A stretch of DNA of 64,000 nucleotides from CAVSUB01 sp963816725. GTDB taxonomy: Bacteria; Acidobacteriota; Vicinamibacteria; Vicinamibacterales; 2-12-FULL-66-21. Numbering within the stretch: position 1 is the first letter of the stretch; the number at the start of each line of letters is the position of its first letter. Below are positions 26,151-35,910 of the stretch, one piece after another. The stretch lies in the NCBI GenBank assembly GCA_963816725.1, contig CAWFMC010000006.1, positions 248,001-312,000 of the forward strand, read 5' to 3'. The translations under genes and the position numbers were made by a program. The notes beneath the pieces were generated by a model. The model saw nothing but the letters and a program-made list of their open reading frames with translations, made no database searches and was not told the DNA's origin.

Positions 26151-27314
26151 TCAGCTGGCGCGCCGGCGGCTTTCGCGGGCCAGCCGGCGCTGCAGCAATC
26201 CGAGCACCGCCGCCTCCCCGGCTGTGAGGGCATCGGCGCCCTGCGCCACGCGGCGGGCCCGCTGGGCCACCGTGGCCAGCATCGATCCATCCATGTAGGA
26301 GTCGAGCACCGCCGGATGAATGTAGCACTTGCGGCACACCGCCTTGGTGTTGCCGAGCCGCTTGGCTACCGACTCGATTGCCCGGATGATGTTGCGTTTG
26401 GCCTGCGCCTCGGTATCGAACCGCTCGAAATCGTGTAGCAGCTGCGCCGCGAGCACCGTGCCGGCCCACGTCCGGAAGTCCTTCGACGTGAAGTCCTCGC
26501 CGGTGACCTCCCGCAGGTACTCGTTCACATCCGCCGATTCGATCGTCTGCCGCTTCCCGTCGTCGTCAACGAACTGGAACAGCTCCTGGCCCGGTAAATC
26601 GCGGCAGGCCTTGACGACGCGGGCGAGGCGGCGGTCGTCGAGATCGACCTCGTGCTCGACGCCGCTCTTGCCTCGGAACGAGAACTTCACCTTGCGCCCC
26701 GACACGGCGACGTGGCCGTCACGGAGCGTCGTCAGTCCGAAGGAGCGGTTCTGGCGCGCGTACTCATCGTTGCCGACCCGAATCAAAGTTTTCTCGAGCA
26801 GCTGCACGACCGCCGCAAGCACCCTTTCCTTCGGCAGTCCCGGCTTGCTCAGGTCGGCGGCGGTCCGGCGCCGCACGGCCGGGAGCGCCTGGGCGAACCC
26901 GATCAACCGGTAGTACTTGGTCTCGTCGCGCACTTCGCGCCAGCGCGGATGGTAGCGATACTGCTTCCGGCCGCGCGCGTCCCGCCCCGTTGCCTGCAGG
27001 TGGCCACGCGGGTCCGGGCTGATCCACACGTCAGTCCAGGCCGGCGGGATCACCAGCGACTTGATCCGCTGCAGCGTCTCGACATCGCGCAGCACCCGGC
27101 CCTCGGGAGTGAGGTAGGTGAACCCCGTCTTCGATTTCCGCCGGGTAATGCCGGGACCCGTGTCCGAGATATAGCGGAGCCCCGCGTGCCGCGCCGACTC
27201 CACCGGAGCCGGACGATTGGCGGCCGGGATAGGCAGCCGTTTGGCCAGGCGCTGCCGTACTGGACGCCACGATCTAGGCAACTGCTTGACGGCAACCTGC
27301 GCGGTGGCGCTCAT
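26151..27314 (-). CDS. DNA topoisomerase IB
   Basis: A 387-residue enzyme that nicks one DNA strand and relaxes supercoils without ATP. The poxvirus-type catalytic core is visible: GFTYLTPEGRVLRD (N-terminal), KYYRLIGFAQALP, the VGNDEYARQNRSFGLTTL segment, the FTSKDFRTWAGTV motif carrying the key Arg, and the active-site Tyr in KCYIHPAV (Tyr 331 from this start). ATG 27314 is preferred over a GTG 14 codons upstream because it gives the compact family N-terminus. Next to the DUF4097 gene, convergent. Confidence 0.92.
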   Translation of the reverse strand: MSATAQVAVKQLPRSWRPVRQRLAKRLPIPAANRPAPVESARHAGLRYISDTGPGITRRKSKTGFTYLTPEGRVLRDVETLQRIKSLVIPPAWTDVWISPDPRGHLQATGRDARGRKQYRYHPRWREVRDETKYYRLIGFAQALPAVRRRTAADLSKPGLPKERVLAAVVQLLEKTLIRVGNDEYARQNRSFGLTTLRDGHVAVSGRKVKFSFRGKSGVEHEVDLDDRRLARVVKACRDLPGQELFQFVDDDGKRQTIESADVNEYLREVTGEDFTSKDFRTWAGTVLAAQLLHDFERFDTEAQAKRNIIRAIESVAKRLGNTKAVCRKCYIHPAVLDSYMDGSMLATVAQRARRVAQGADALTAGEAAVLGLLQRRLARESRRRAS

Positions 27315-27365
27315 GTCTCGCGGCGGCTGCAATTCACAGGCCGAGCGACACGGCACCCGCTGAGG

Positions 27366-28400
27366 TCAGCCTGCGCGGCCAATCCGCGGCGTCCAGCCTG
27401 GCTCGAACCGGCTGCCGAGCACCAGCCTGACCACCGCGTCGTAGCTGAGGATCCCTCGCTCGACGCGATTCGCCTTCAGATAGGAATCATAGACGTCCTG
27501 CGCCGCACGGCGTACCACCGGGGCGGAGCGGAGGATGCGGGCGTTGATCGCGATCAGATCCTGGCGCACGCCAGGGTCGAGACGTTCAGCCAGCGCCCGG
27601 CGGTCGTCGCGCGGCAATGCGCCGCTGACGTGCGCGTAGAGCGCGAGCCAGCCGGAGTACTGCGCGACAGAGTCGCCGCGGGTGCACGTCAGCCAGGCCA
27701 CGAAGTTCGCCTCCGATTCGTCGGCGTAGCCAGCCAGGTGCGCCCACTCGTGCGCGAGCACGAAGGGACGCTCGATCGGCAGCACGTCAGGGTTGAGGAT
27801 CACCTCGAGGAAGAACGGGTCGGTCATGCCGTCGATCGCCGCCCAGCGGAAATAGAGGCCAAGCACGGAGCGCTTGGGCCGTCCAGGACGAGCGGTCTCG
27901 GTCGCGCCGAGCAGTTGCTGAGCGGCCGCGAATGGTGGTTGAAGCGACGCTGGCTGCGGCAGAGCGGCGTGGGCGCCCGCATACGTTGCGTTCACGACCC
28001 GGACGGCCTCGGAGCCGAGCGTGCGCGCCGCCTCGCGAGTGACCAGCGCCTGATCGAAGTCGAGCTTCCGTTCCAGCGGAATGCGGCGGTAGTTGAGCCC
28101 CCACAGGGCGAGAAACACCAGATAGCTGACGGCCGTGAAGACAACGAGCCGCACGGCGATCGCCGCCAGCGCGCCGGCCGGGCGGTTCGTTCGGAGGATG
28201 CCGACGACAACGGCGACCCACGCCGCCAACGCCGCAAGTGCGGCGACGTCCAGCAGCGCGAACGGTGCAAGGTTGGACATCGCCGTCAGCGCACGCTGGA
28301 GCGGCGGATACAGTCCGCGCGAGTACCACGCTTCGATCGTGGAGGACGGCAGGGGCGCCATCAGCGCAACCAACGCCGCCAGCACGATCACGGCGGCCAT
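27366..28400 (-). CDS. DUF3810-like membrane protein with HEWAH zinc motif
   Basis: About 344 residues. Two to three N-terminal membrane segments (about 1-25, 50-75, 85-110) are followed by a soluble domain with a metalloprotease-like signature: LAHEWAHLAGYADESEANF, where HEWAH fits HExxH and the downstream Glu could be the third ligand. This matches the DUF3810 family. GGAG 7 bases upstream supports ATG 28400; an ATG at 28439 would overlap the NDH-2 gene by 17 bp. The gene follows NDH-2 by 22 bp and is probably cotranscribed. Protease activity is inferred. Confidence 0.82.
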   Translation of the reverse strand: MAAVIVLAALVALMAPLPSSTIEAWYSRGLYPPLQRALTAMSNLAPFALLDVAALAALAAWVAVVVGILRTNRPAGALAAIAVRLVVFTAVSYLVFLALWGLNYRRIPLERKLDFDQALVTREAARTLGSEAVRVVNATYAGAHAALPQPASLQPPFAAAQQLLGATETARPGRPKRSVLGLYFRWAAIDGMTDPFFLEVILNPDVLPIERPFVLAHEWAHLAGYADESEANFVAWLTCTRGDSVAQYSGWLALYAHVSGALPRDDRRALAERLDPGVRQDLIAINARILRSAPVVRRAAQDVYDSYLKANRVERGILSYDAVVRLVLGSRFEPGWTPRIGRAG

Positions 28401-28422
28401 CGCCCGGCTCCGCGAGGTGCCA

Positions 28423-29697
28423 TCAACGCGAGGCGGCATGCGCCTCGGGCGCGGTCTCCGGCACACCCGTGATCAGGCGGATGGAACGCTGGTAGCTGAA
28501 GTAGGCCCACGCCCACTGCACAAAGACGACGAGCCGGTTGCGGAAGCCAATGAGGTTGAGGATGTGGACGAAGGCCCAGAACAGCCAGCCCAAATAGCCC
28601 TTCAGCTGCAGCCGCCCGAAGTCGGCAACTGCCGATGCGCGGCCGATCGTCGCCATGCTGCCAAGGTCTCGATAATGGAACGGCGCCAGCGGTTGGTGCT
28701 CGATGGACCGCGTGATGTTCGCGGCAGCGTGCTTCCCCATCTGAATCGCGACCTGGGCGACTCCCGGATACGGCTTCCCGTCCGGTCCGTCGAGGGAGGC
28801 CAGGTCGCCGATGACGAAGACGTCGGGATGCCCGGGGATCGTGAGGTCCGGCTGAATGCGCACACGTCCGGCGCGGTCGAGCGGCGCGCCGAGCGTGGCA
28901 CCGAGCGGTGAGGCCGCGACCCCGGCCGCCCACAACACGGTCTCCGCCTCCAGGCGCTCGATCCCCAATTCCACAACCCCCGGTCCAAGTTGCGTGACCG
29001 CCTGCCCGGTCCGCACTTCGACGCCGAGACGTTCCAGTTCGGCCCTGGCCGAGGCACGCAGCGGCGGCGGAAACGTGGCGAGCACCGCGGGACCTGCCTC
29101 GATCAACACGATGCGCGCGGACTTCGGGTCGAAATGGCGGAAGTCACGAGCGAGCGACTCGTGCGCGATCTCGGCGAGGGCGCCGGCCATCTCCACGCCG
29201 GTCGGACCGCCGCCCACGATCACGAACGTCAGCAACGCCCGCCGCCGCGCCTCGCTGACTTCCCGCTCCGCGCGCTCGAATGCCAGGAGCACACGCCGCC
29301 GGATCTCCAGGGCGTCTTCCAGGCTCTTCAGTCCGGGCGCGACAGTCCGCCACTGGTCATGCCCGAAGTAAGCGTGCGTGGCGCCCGCGGCGACGATCAG
29401 GTAATCGTAGGCGAGGACGCCGTCGGTCAGTTGCAGCTGCTTTGCGTCAGGATCGATCCGCACCACATCGGCCAGCAGCACTTCGATGTTCTTCTGACGA
29501 CGCAGGATCCATCGAATCGGTGACGCGATGTCCCCTGGGGACAGGGCCGACATCGCCACCTGATACAGGAGCGGTTGGAAGACGTGATGATTGCGCCGGT
29601 CGACGAGCGTGACGTGCGCCGCTGTATGGCGCAACGCGCGCGCGGCGTAGAGCCCGCCGAATCCGCCGCCGACAATGACGATGCGTGGGTCGGCCAT
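28423..29697 (-). CDS. ndh: Type II NADH dehydrogenase (NDH-2)
   Basis: A 424-residue FAD-dependent membrane-associated oxidoreductase that passes electrons from NADH to quinone without pumping protons. The FAD-binding GGGFGGLYAAR motif is near the N-terminus, followed by the NAD-binding GGGPTGVEMAGAL and the second FAD motif VFVIGDLA. A C-terminal amphipathic/hydrophobic stretch (GYLGWLFWAFVHILNLIGF) probably anchors it to the inner membrane. MADPRIVIVGGG at 29697 is a natural start. The DUF3810 gene follows. Confidence 0.92.
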   Translation of the reverse strand: MADPRIVIVGGGFGGLYAARALRHTAAHVTLVDRRNHHVFQPLLYQVAMSALSPGDIASPIRWILRRQKNIEVLLADVVRIDPDAKQLQLTDGVLAYDYLIVAAGATHAYFGHDQWRTVAPGLKSLEDALEIRRRVLLAFERAEREVSEARRRALLTFVIVGGGPTGVEMAGALAEIAHESLARDFRHFDPKSARIVLIEAGPAVLATFPPPLRASARAELERLGVEVRTGQAVTQLGPGVVELGIERLEAETVLWAAGVAASPLGATLGAPLDRAGRVRIQPDLTIPGHPDVFVIGDLASLDGPDGKPYPGVAQVAIQMGKHAAANITRSIEHQPLAPFHYRDLGSMATIGRASAVADFGRLQLKGYLGWLFWAFVHILNLIGFRNRLVVFVQWAWAYFSYQRSIRLITGVPETAPEAHAASR

Positions 29698-29834
29698 TAC
29701 AGAGTGAGATGCGGCGTGTGGCCGCTTCGGTTCACGATAGCAGCAACCCGGTGCCCGGTTCCACCAACCGTGCCCGACTGCGGGACCATTGATCCGCATC
29801 AGGTGATGGCGTGTGACTTGCAGCAGCCTCGTCC

Positions 29835-30095
29835 ATGACTCTATCGAATCGTGTCGTCCGTTGGGGTGGAGCGCGCCTCTCGCGACGCCTCAGGCGTTCG
29901 CTACCGTGGGTCGGCAGTGCGATCGCCGTCGCTACGGTCTTCTCGACGATCCGCCGGAAGGGCGTGGTGGGCGGAACGCTCGATACTGGCCTCAACGCGG
30001 TGCCATTGATTGGGGCCGCGAAGAACGTGGTCGAGCTAGCCCGGGGGAAGGACTTCTTTCCGGATCGCCGCCCTGCGCCGCCTGTCGGCCGATAA
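29835..30095 (+). CDS. Small hypothetical protein
   Basis: An 86-residue protein with a basic N-terminus, a hydrophobic stretch (about 24-38) and a conserved-looking middle KGVVGGTLDTGLNAVPLIGAAKNVVELARG followed by a Pro-rich tail. I recall similar short proteins in related genomes but cannot name a family. It may be a single-pass membrane protein. It lies between the divergent NDH-2 and the TPR-CHAT gene. Confidence 0.55.
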   Translation: MTLSNRVVRWGGARLSRRLRRSLPWVGSAIAVATVFSTIRRKGVVGGTLDTGLNAVPLIGAAKNVVELARGKDFFPDRRPAPPVGR

Positions 30096-30204
30096 ACGGG
30101 AGGGTTCAAGAACCAGGCTACGTCAGCGGGTGCCCGAGCGAAGGGCGCCGCCGGGGCACTCTGACTTCTTGCCTCCAATGGGCACCAGGGGTAGGCATCG
30201 CGGA

Positions 30205-33200
30205 TCATTGACCGATCCCGATCCATCCACTCCAGTAGAACGGCGCCGCCCAGTCCGCTGAGCGGCGCACCGCCTGCCGCGCCTTCAACTCCGCCTCGTG
30301 CACCGCCCGTCCGTCCGCGATCTGCCGATGCAACTCCTGGAGGAATGCTGCGTCGGCGGTGTCCTCACTCGTCCAGCGGGAGAGCACGACCGTCCGAACA
30401 CCGGCGGCCCGCCACGCCCACTGCAGCGTTCCCGCTTCCGACGCGGCGTCGCGCCGCGACAACGCACCGCCGTCGGAGAACACGACGAGCCGGGCGTTCG
30501 ATGTGGCATTCATGACGTCACGCAGATCGAACATCGTATCGGCCGCAGCGAATCCGGCCGGCGGCGGCTCGCCGGACGGCGGCGTCAGAAGCATGGACGA
30601 GAACAAGACGCTGCCGCGTGACAGGCGGAACGGCGTCGCGAAGTGGATCACGCCGGCACCGGACAGGCTCTCGCGCACCGCGCTCTTCCTTGCCGTCGCC
30701 CCGGACAGCCGAACGACGTGCTCCGAATCGCGTCCGGCACTTACGGCGTCGAGCTCCCGCGTGGCCGCGTCTGCGGATCGGATCGTCCAGTCGGGCGCGG
30801 TCTGGGCCAGCTGCAGCGACATGGCCGGCGCAATGTCGGGTGCGCCGATGGCGACCAGAGGAATGACCGGCCCGGCATCGGCCCCGCCGGCGCCCAGCCG
30901 CGCGGAGAGCGACGACAGATAGGTCACCGCTGCGCGCTGGCCGAGATATTCGTCGCCGATCGGCAGGGCCTCAAAAGGAACGCGCCAGAGGAACTCGTGC
31001 GGAACGACGAACACCCGCGGGGCGTTCGCCAGACGCTCGAGTGCCTGCGGCGGCAGGGCGTCAAACACTGGCGCGATCGCCTGACGCCAGATCGCGGCGT
31101 CCTTCAAGGTCGCCGGCAGCAGCATGCGCGCGACCGCCTCGCCGAGCGCGCGCCGGCCGATTGTCGACGTCCGGGCAACGGCGACAACCTTACCCTCGTC
31201 GACCCACGCGGCCAGGCCGACCAGTGCATCCTCGTCCATGATGAAATCGAGCAGCACCTCGCCGGAGCCGAGGACCTGTGTCAGGTCGGTGATGGTGCAC
31301 GGCGCGAACATCCCGCGCCAGCCGGCCAGGTCCGGCAACCTGGTGAATAGCTGCTCCTGTTCCGTCGCCCGAGCGCTGACGGCGGCGGTCAGCCGGCGCT
31401 CGAATTCGGCGAGCCGGGCCGCGTCAGGGCGCGGCAGGCCACGCTCGCGCGTGATCTGCGCGCGAATGGAGATGATCTCGGCGGCGGTGGTGCGTTCGGC
31501 ATCGCGTTCTACCGGCGTCATGCCGCGAGCAATTTCACGCTCGTTGCCGATCAGCGCCGCCCGCAGGTCGTGGACCCGCATCCGTTCTGACGTGTCGAAG
31601 GCGCCGGCCGCATCGCCGGTGTCCGCTTGCAGCCGCGCCAGCATCGCGAAGGCGGCGGTCGTGTCGCGTGGCAGCGGGCTGCCAGGTTGGGCCCGAGCCG
31701 TTTCGCGCAATTCGTCGACCGCGTAAAGGGCCGCCCGCGCCGCACCGAGCGCGCGATCGATCGCACCGCTCTTCCGGTGCACTTGGGCTTCGGCGATCTG
31801 CGCGCGCCACAAAACGTCATCCAGTGACAGCGAGATGGCCGTCTGTCGCGCCCGCGCCGCGGCCGCGAGGGCGTCGTCATACCGCCCCAGGCCAGTCTGC
31901 GCCTGGGCGAGCCCGATTTCGGCCCGCGCGGCCTGCTCGGGATGTTTGAGGGCGGTGAACGCGCTGACCGCCTGGGTGTACGACGCGACCGCCTCGGAGA
32001 ACTTGTCCTGAGTTGCCTGGGCGAAGCCGAGGCCGACCGCCGCACTGGCCGCGCACTCGAGGTCAGCCGCGTTGCGGCAGATCTCGCCGCTCCGCGAATA
32101 GCCGCGTTCGGCAGCCGCATACGAGCCGCCCAGCAGATCGATCATCGCGATCGACTGCCACGCTCGCCCCAGATTGGCGCCGTCGCTGAGCGCCTCGAAA
32201 TGGCCACGCGCCTCCTCGAGTGCGGACCGGGCGGCGCTCAGGTTACCCAAACGCAGGTGCACGTCGCCGAGACTCATCAGCGCCGAACCCTGCGCGGGTC
32301 GGTCGTTCCGCGCCTTGCCGTCGGCCAGCACGCCTGAGAATGCCTCGATGGCGGCTGCCAGGTCCCCTTGCGCCGCGTAGACGCGGCCCAGGCCACCCAG
32401 TGCGAACGACGCCCCAGCGTTGTCGCCGAGCTCGCGATACCACTCGCGGCTGCGGTGGTAGTCGGCGATCGCGGCCGGGTAGTCACCGAGCAGATAGCGG
32501 ACGTTGCCGGTATTGATCAGGGTCGACGCTGCCGCGGAATGATCCGCGAGTGGCTCCTGGAGCGTCAGCGCCTCGCGATACTTCGACAGCGCCGTCGCGT
32601 ACTCCGCGAGCGCATAGCGCACGTTGCCGACGCCCACCAGCGCCGAGGCGATCGCTTCGGGATCGTTGCGCTCGCGTTCGAGCGACAGACCTTGCTCGCT
32701 CACCTCGAGGGCGCGGGCAAAGTTCCGCTGGAAGTAGAAGGCGTTGGCAAGGTTCTGCAGCGCCTCGCCTTCGACCTTGCGGTCGCCGATGCGCCGGGCG
32801 ATCTCGAGCGCCCGCTCGAATACGGTCTGCGCGGCCGCGAACTGGCGGCCGCGAATAAGATCGTTCGCACGCCGTGAGATGGCGTCGACCAGCTGGCGCG
32901 TGATCAGCGTCGGTGATTCCCGGAGCAGGGTCTCGCGGGCAGCGGCGTCCGGCGCCGAGAGCAGGTCCCCGGCCAAATCGTCGACCGCCGAGCCCTCCCC
33001 CACGAGCCGCCACTCGCCGTCCTCCTTGATCATCAGCAGGCTGGCGACGTACTGAGTGTGCATCGTCGGCCCGGGTCCGGCCGGAGTGACGAAGGTGCGA
33101 TCGCGGGTCGCGGTCACCCGAACGCGGGTCACGACGCCGATCGTGTCGGCGCGAAGAATGCTGATGTCGTTGTAGCGATCGTCGCCGCTGTCGAAGATGA

Positions 33201-33495
33201 ACTTGAGCGCCGCCGCCGACGGGGCACGAGCGGTGCGGCTCCACAGTGCCAGATATCCGGCGGCGTCCTCCGCCTCCTGGGTTGCGAAGAAGGCGCGGAC
33301 GACGGCTTCGAGTCCCGGCTCGACGGTCGACGCCGGTGCCGCAGCCGGCTGTTGAACGAGCCGTCCTCCACGTCCGGCAGCGATGAGCGCGATGCCGGAC
33401 AAGCCCGTCGCGATCGCGACGACGACGCACGCGGAGCGACGGCGCACACGGCTGGTCACGAGTTCTCGCTTTCCGGGGCGTGGCCGCGAGCGCAT
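30205..33495 (-). CDS. TPR-repeat protein with C-terminal CHAT domain, catalytic dyad apparently lost
   Basis: A 1096-residue protein. A hydrophobic segment near residues 24-42 suggests export or anchoring. Residues about 65-165 form a SnoaL-like region. From about 200 to 620 there are at least nine TPR units (for example ALQNLANAFYFQRNFARALE and GNVRYALAEYATALSKY), then a coiled region and a C-terminal CHAT (caspase-like) domain of about 300 residues. In CHAT proteases the dyad is the second His of HFATHG and the Cys of LSACET; here the segments are IHFATPF (about 950) and VVFSDGG (about 1004), so both catalytic residues look absent. Probably a scaffold rather than a protease. Start ATG 33495; GTG 33459 possible. 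Confidence 0.85.
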   Translation of the reverse strand: MRSRPRPGKRELVTSRVRRRSACVVVAIATGLSGIALIAAGRGGRLVQQPAAAPASTVEPGLEAVVRAFFATQEAEDAAGYLALWSRTARAPSAAALKFIFDSGDDRYNDISILRADTIGVVTRVRVTATRDRTFVTPAGPGPTMHTQYVASLLMIKEDGEWRLVGEGSAVDDLAGDLLSAPDAAARETLLRESPTLITRQLVDAISRRANDLIRGRQFAAAQTVFERALEIARRIGDRKVEGEALQNLANAFYFQRNFARALEVSEQGLSLERERNDPEAIASALVGVGNVRYALAEYATALSKYREALTLQEPLADHSAAASTLINTGNVRYLLGDYPAAIADYHRSREWYRELGDNAGASFALGGLGRVYAAQGDLAAAIEAFSGVLADGKARNDRPAQGSALMSLGDVHLRLGNLSAARSALEEARGHFEALSDGANLGRAWQSIAMIDLLGGSYAAAERGYSRSGEICRNAADLECAASAAVGLGFAQATQDKFSEAVASYTQAVSAFTALKHPEQAARAEIGLAQAQTGLGRYDDALAAAARARQTAISLSLDDVLWRAQIAEAQVHRKSGAIDRALGAARAALYAVDELRETARAQPGSPLPRDTTAAFAMLARLQADTGDAAGAFDTSERMRVHDLRAALIGNEREIARGMTPVERDAERTTAAEIISIRAQITRERGLPRPDAARLAEFERRLTAAVSARATEQEQLFTRLPDLAGWRGMFAPCTITDLTQVLGSGEVLLDFIMDEDALVGLAAWVDEGKVVAVARTSTIGRRALGEAVARMLLPATLKDAAIWRQAIAPVFDALPPQALERLANAPRVFVVPHEFLWRVPFEALPIGDEYLGQRAAVTYLSSLSARLGAGGADAGPVIPLVAIGAPDIAPAMSLQLAQTAPDWTIRSADAATRELDAVSAGRDSEHVVRLSGATARKSAVRESLSGAGVIHFATPFRLSRGSVLFSSMLLTPPSGEPPPAGFAAADTMFDLRDVMNATSNARLVVFSDGGALSRRDAASEAGTLQWAWRAAGVRTVVLSRWTSEDTADAAFLQELHRQIADGRAVHEAELKARQAVRRSADWAAPFYWSGWIGIGQ

Positions 33496-33583
33496 CCGAC
33501 CCGCATGTTACAAAAGTGCATGAACGCCGGGCGACGCCGCTCCCTGCGGTTGATACAATACCGCGCGTCCCACACCATCCCGC

Positions 33584-35878
33584 ATGAAGTCTGTTGCCGA
33601 ACGTCTCGCCGAGGAGCTTCACGTACGCCTTCCGCAGGTGGAAGCTGCCGTCGCACTGCTCGACGACAAGGCCACCGTGCCCTTCATCGCTCGCTATCGC
33701 AAGGAAGCAACCGGTGGGCTGGACGACACACACCTGCGCACGCTCGAGGAGCGGCTGGGCTATTTGCGCGAGCTCGAGGACCGGAGGCAGGCGATTCTCG
33801 ACAGCCTGGAGGGACAAGGCCAGCTGACTCCGGAACTCGCCGCCGCGGTTCGGGAGGCCGAGACGAAAGCGCGGCTCGAAGATCTGTATCTCCCCTACCG
33901 GCCCAAGCGCCGGACCCGCGCCCAGATCGCCCGCGAAGCCGGGCTCGAACCGCTGGCGCTGGCGCTGCTCCACGATCCGCGGCTCGATCCGGCGGCGACC
34001 GCCACGGCCTATGTCGATGCGGATCGCGGGGTGGCCGATACCGCGGCCGCGCTCGAAGGGGCGCGCTGGATCCTGATCGAGACGTTCGCCGAAGACCCCG
34101 AGCTGGTCGGCGGGCTCCGCGAGCTGTTGTGGAATCGTGGCGAGTTCCGATCGACGGTCGTTCCCGGACAGGAAGAGACCGGCGCGAAATTCTCCGATTA
34201 CTTCGACGCCAGCGAGCCGGTGAAACAGATTCCCTCGCATCGGGCGCTGGCGCTGCTCCGGGGTCGGAAGGAAGGTGTGCTGCGCCTGGCGTTGACGCTG
34301 CCGGACGACGGCTCCGGCCGGACGGAAGCGGAGCGGCGCATCGCCGGGCGCGCCGGGATCACAAATCAAGGCCGCGCCGCCGATGCGTGGCTGGCCGAGA
34401 CAGTACGGTGGACCTGGAAAGTCAAACTCCTCGCCCACCTCGAGCACGAAATCGAACAGAAATTGCGCGAGCAGGCCGAGGAGGAGGCGATCCGCGTCTT
34501 CGGCCGCAACCTGCACGACCTGCTGCTGGCCGCGCCGGCCGGCCAGCGGGTCACGATGGGGCTCGACCCGGGGATTCGTACCGGCGTCAAGGTCGCGGTC
34601 GTCAGCGGCACCGGCAAACTGCTCGAGGCAACCACGATCTACCCGCACGAGCCGCGCAAGGACTGGGACGGCTCGCTGCGCACGCTGGCCGCGTTGTGCG
34701 CACGGCACGACGTGCAGCTCATCGCCATCGGCAACGGCACGGCGTCGCGTGAAACCGACAAACTCGCCGCCGATCTGATGGCCCGCAACCCGGGCCTGCC
34801 GCTGACCCGCATCGTCGTCTCTGAAGCGGGCGCCTCGGTGTACTCGGCGTCGGAACTGGCCTCGCGTGAGTTCCCCGATCTGGACGTGTCCCTGCGCGGT
34901 GCGGTCTCGATCGCCCGGCGGCTGCAGGATCCGCTCGCCGAGCTCGTGCGCATCGATCCGAAGGCGATCGGCGTCGGCCAATACCAGCACGACGTCAGTC
35001 AGCCGCTCCTCGCCCGGAAGCTCGACGCCGTCGTCGAGGACTGCGTGAACGCCGTCGGCGCAGACGTGAATACGGCGTCCGCGCCGCTGCTCGCCCGGAT
35101 CTCGGGGCTGACGCCGACGATGGCCGGCAATATCGTGTCGTTTCGCGACGAGCACGGGCCATTTCGTAATCGCCGCCAGATCCTCAAGGTCCCGCGCGTC
35201 GGCGCACGATCGTTCCAGCAGGCCGCCGGCTTCCTCCGCATCGTCGGCGGGGACAATCCGCTCGATGCGTCGGCCGTCCATCCCGAGGCCTACCCGGTGG
35301 TGGAGCGGATCGTGGCCCGGACCGGCGTGCCGGTGAAGGAGCTGATCGGCAAGGAGTCGGTGCTGCGCGGCCTCACGGCGGAGGCCTTCGCGGATGCGCA
35401 GTTCGGCGTGCCGACGGTGAAGGACATCTTCGCCGAGCTCGAGAAGCCTGGGCGCGATCCACGGCCGGCGTTCAAGACGGCGGCGTTCAAAGAGGGCGTG
35501 CAGGCGATCGGCGATCTCGAGCCGGGCATGGTGCTCGAAGGCGTGGTGACCAACGTCGCGAACTTCGGCGCGTTCGTCGACATCGGCGTCCACCAGGACG
35601 GGCTGGTCCACGTCTCGCAGCTGGCTGACCGGTTCGTCAAGGATCCGCGCGAGGTCGTGAAAGCTGGCGACGTCGTCCGGGTGAAGGTGGTCGAGGTCGA
35701 CCTGAAACGGCGGCGCATCGCGCTCAGTATGAAACTCCAGGAGCGAGCGGCCGGCGCGTCAACGCCGACCGCACGACCCGCGCGTCCGGCTCCGGCCGCT
35801 CCGCCGCCGCGTCCCTCGACCCCGGCGACCTCAATGGGCGCCGCGTTCTCGAAGCTGTCACGTCGAGACGATCGGTAG
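33584..35878 (+). CDS. tex: Tex-like RNA-binding protein
   Basis: A 764-residue cytosolic protein of the Tex family, which binds nucleic acids and influences transcription and stress gene expression. The layout is canonical: an N-terminal helical Tex domain (FIARYRKEATGGLDDTHLRTLEERL), an inactive YqgF/RNase H-like fold beginning MGLDPGIRTGVKVAVVS, a helix-hairpin-helix region (ISGLTPTMAGNIVSFRDEHG), and an S1 RNA-binding domain (about 640-715, GMVLEGVVTNVANFGAFVDIG). The tail is Pro/Ala-rich. Start ATG 33584, 88 bp from the divergent CHAT gene. Confidence 0.95.
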   Translation: MKSVAERLAEELHVRLPQVEAAVALLDDKATVPFIARYRKEATGGLDDTHLRTLEERLGYLRELEDRRQAILDSLEGQGQLTPELAAAVREAETKARLEDLYLPYRPKRRTRAQIAREAGLEPLALALLHDPRLDPAATATAYVDADRGVADTAAALEGARWILIETFAEDPELVGGLRELLWNRGEFRSTVVPGQEETGAKFSDYFDASEPVKQIPSHRALALLRGRKEGVLRLALTLPDDGSGRTEAERRIAGRAGITNQGRAADAWLAETVRWTWKVKLLAHLEHEIEQKLREQAEEEAIRVFGRNLHDLLLAAPAGQRVTMGLDPGIRTGVKVAVVSGTGKLLEATTIYPHEPRKDWDGSLRTLAALCARHDVQLIAIGNGTASRETDKLAADLMARNPGLPLTRIVVSEAGASVYSASELASREFPDLDVSLRGAVSIARRLQDPLAELVRIDPKAIGVGQYQHDVSQPLLARKLDAVVEDCVNAVGADVNTASAPLLARISGLTPTMAGNIVSFRDEHGPFRNRRQILKVPRVGARSFQQAAGFLRIVGGDNPLDASAVHPEAYPVVERIVARTGVPVKELIGKESVLRGLTAEAFADAQFGVPTVKDIFAELEKPGRDPRPAFKTAAFKEGVQAIGDLEPGMVLEGVVTNVANFGAFVDIGVHQDGLVHVSQLADRFVKDPREVVKAGDVVRVKVVEVDLKRRRIALSMKLQERAAGASTPTARPARPAPAAPPPRPSTPATSMGAAFSKLSRRDDR

Positions 35879-35910
35879 CCCACACGTTCCGCCTGAGGAG
35901 GCTGGATTTG

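Noticed and set aside
32483..35611. 1042-codon minus-strand frame spanning parts of the CHAT and Tex genes
   Set aside because: Compositionally odd and antisense or out of frame to recognised proteins.
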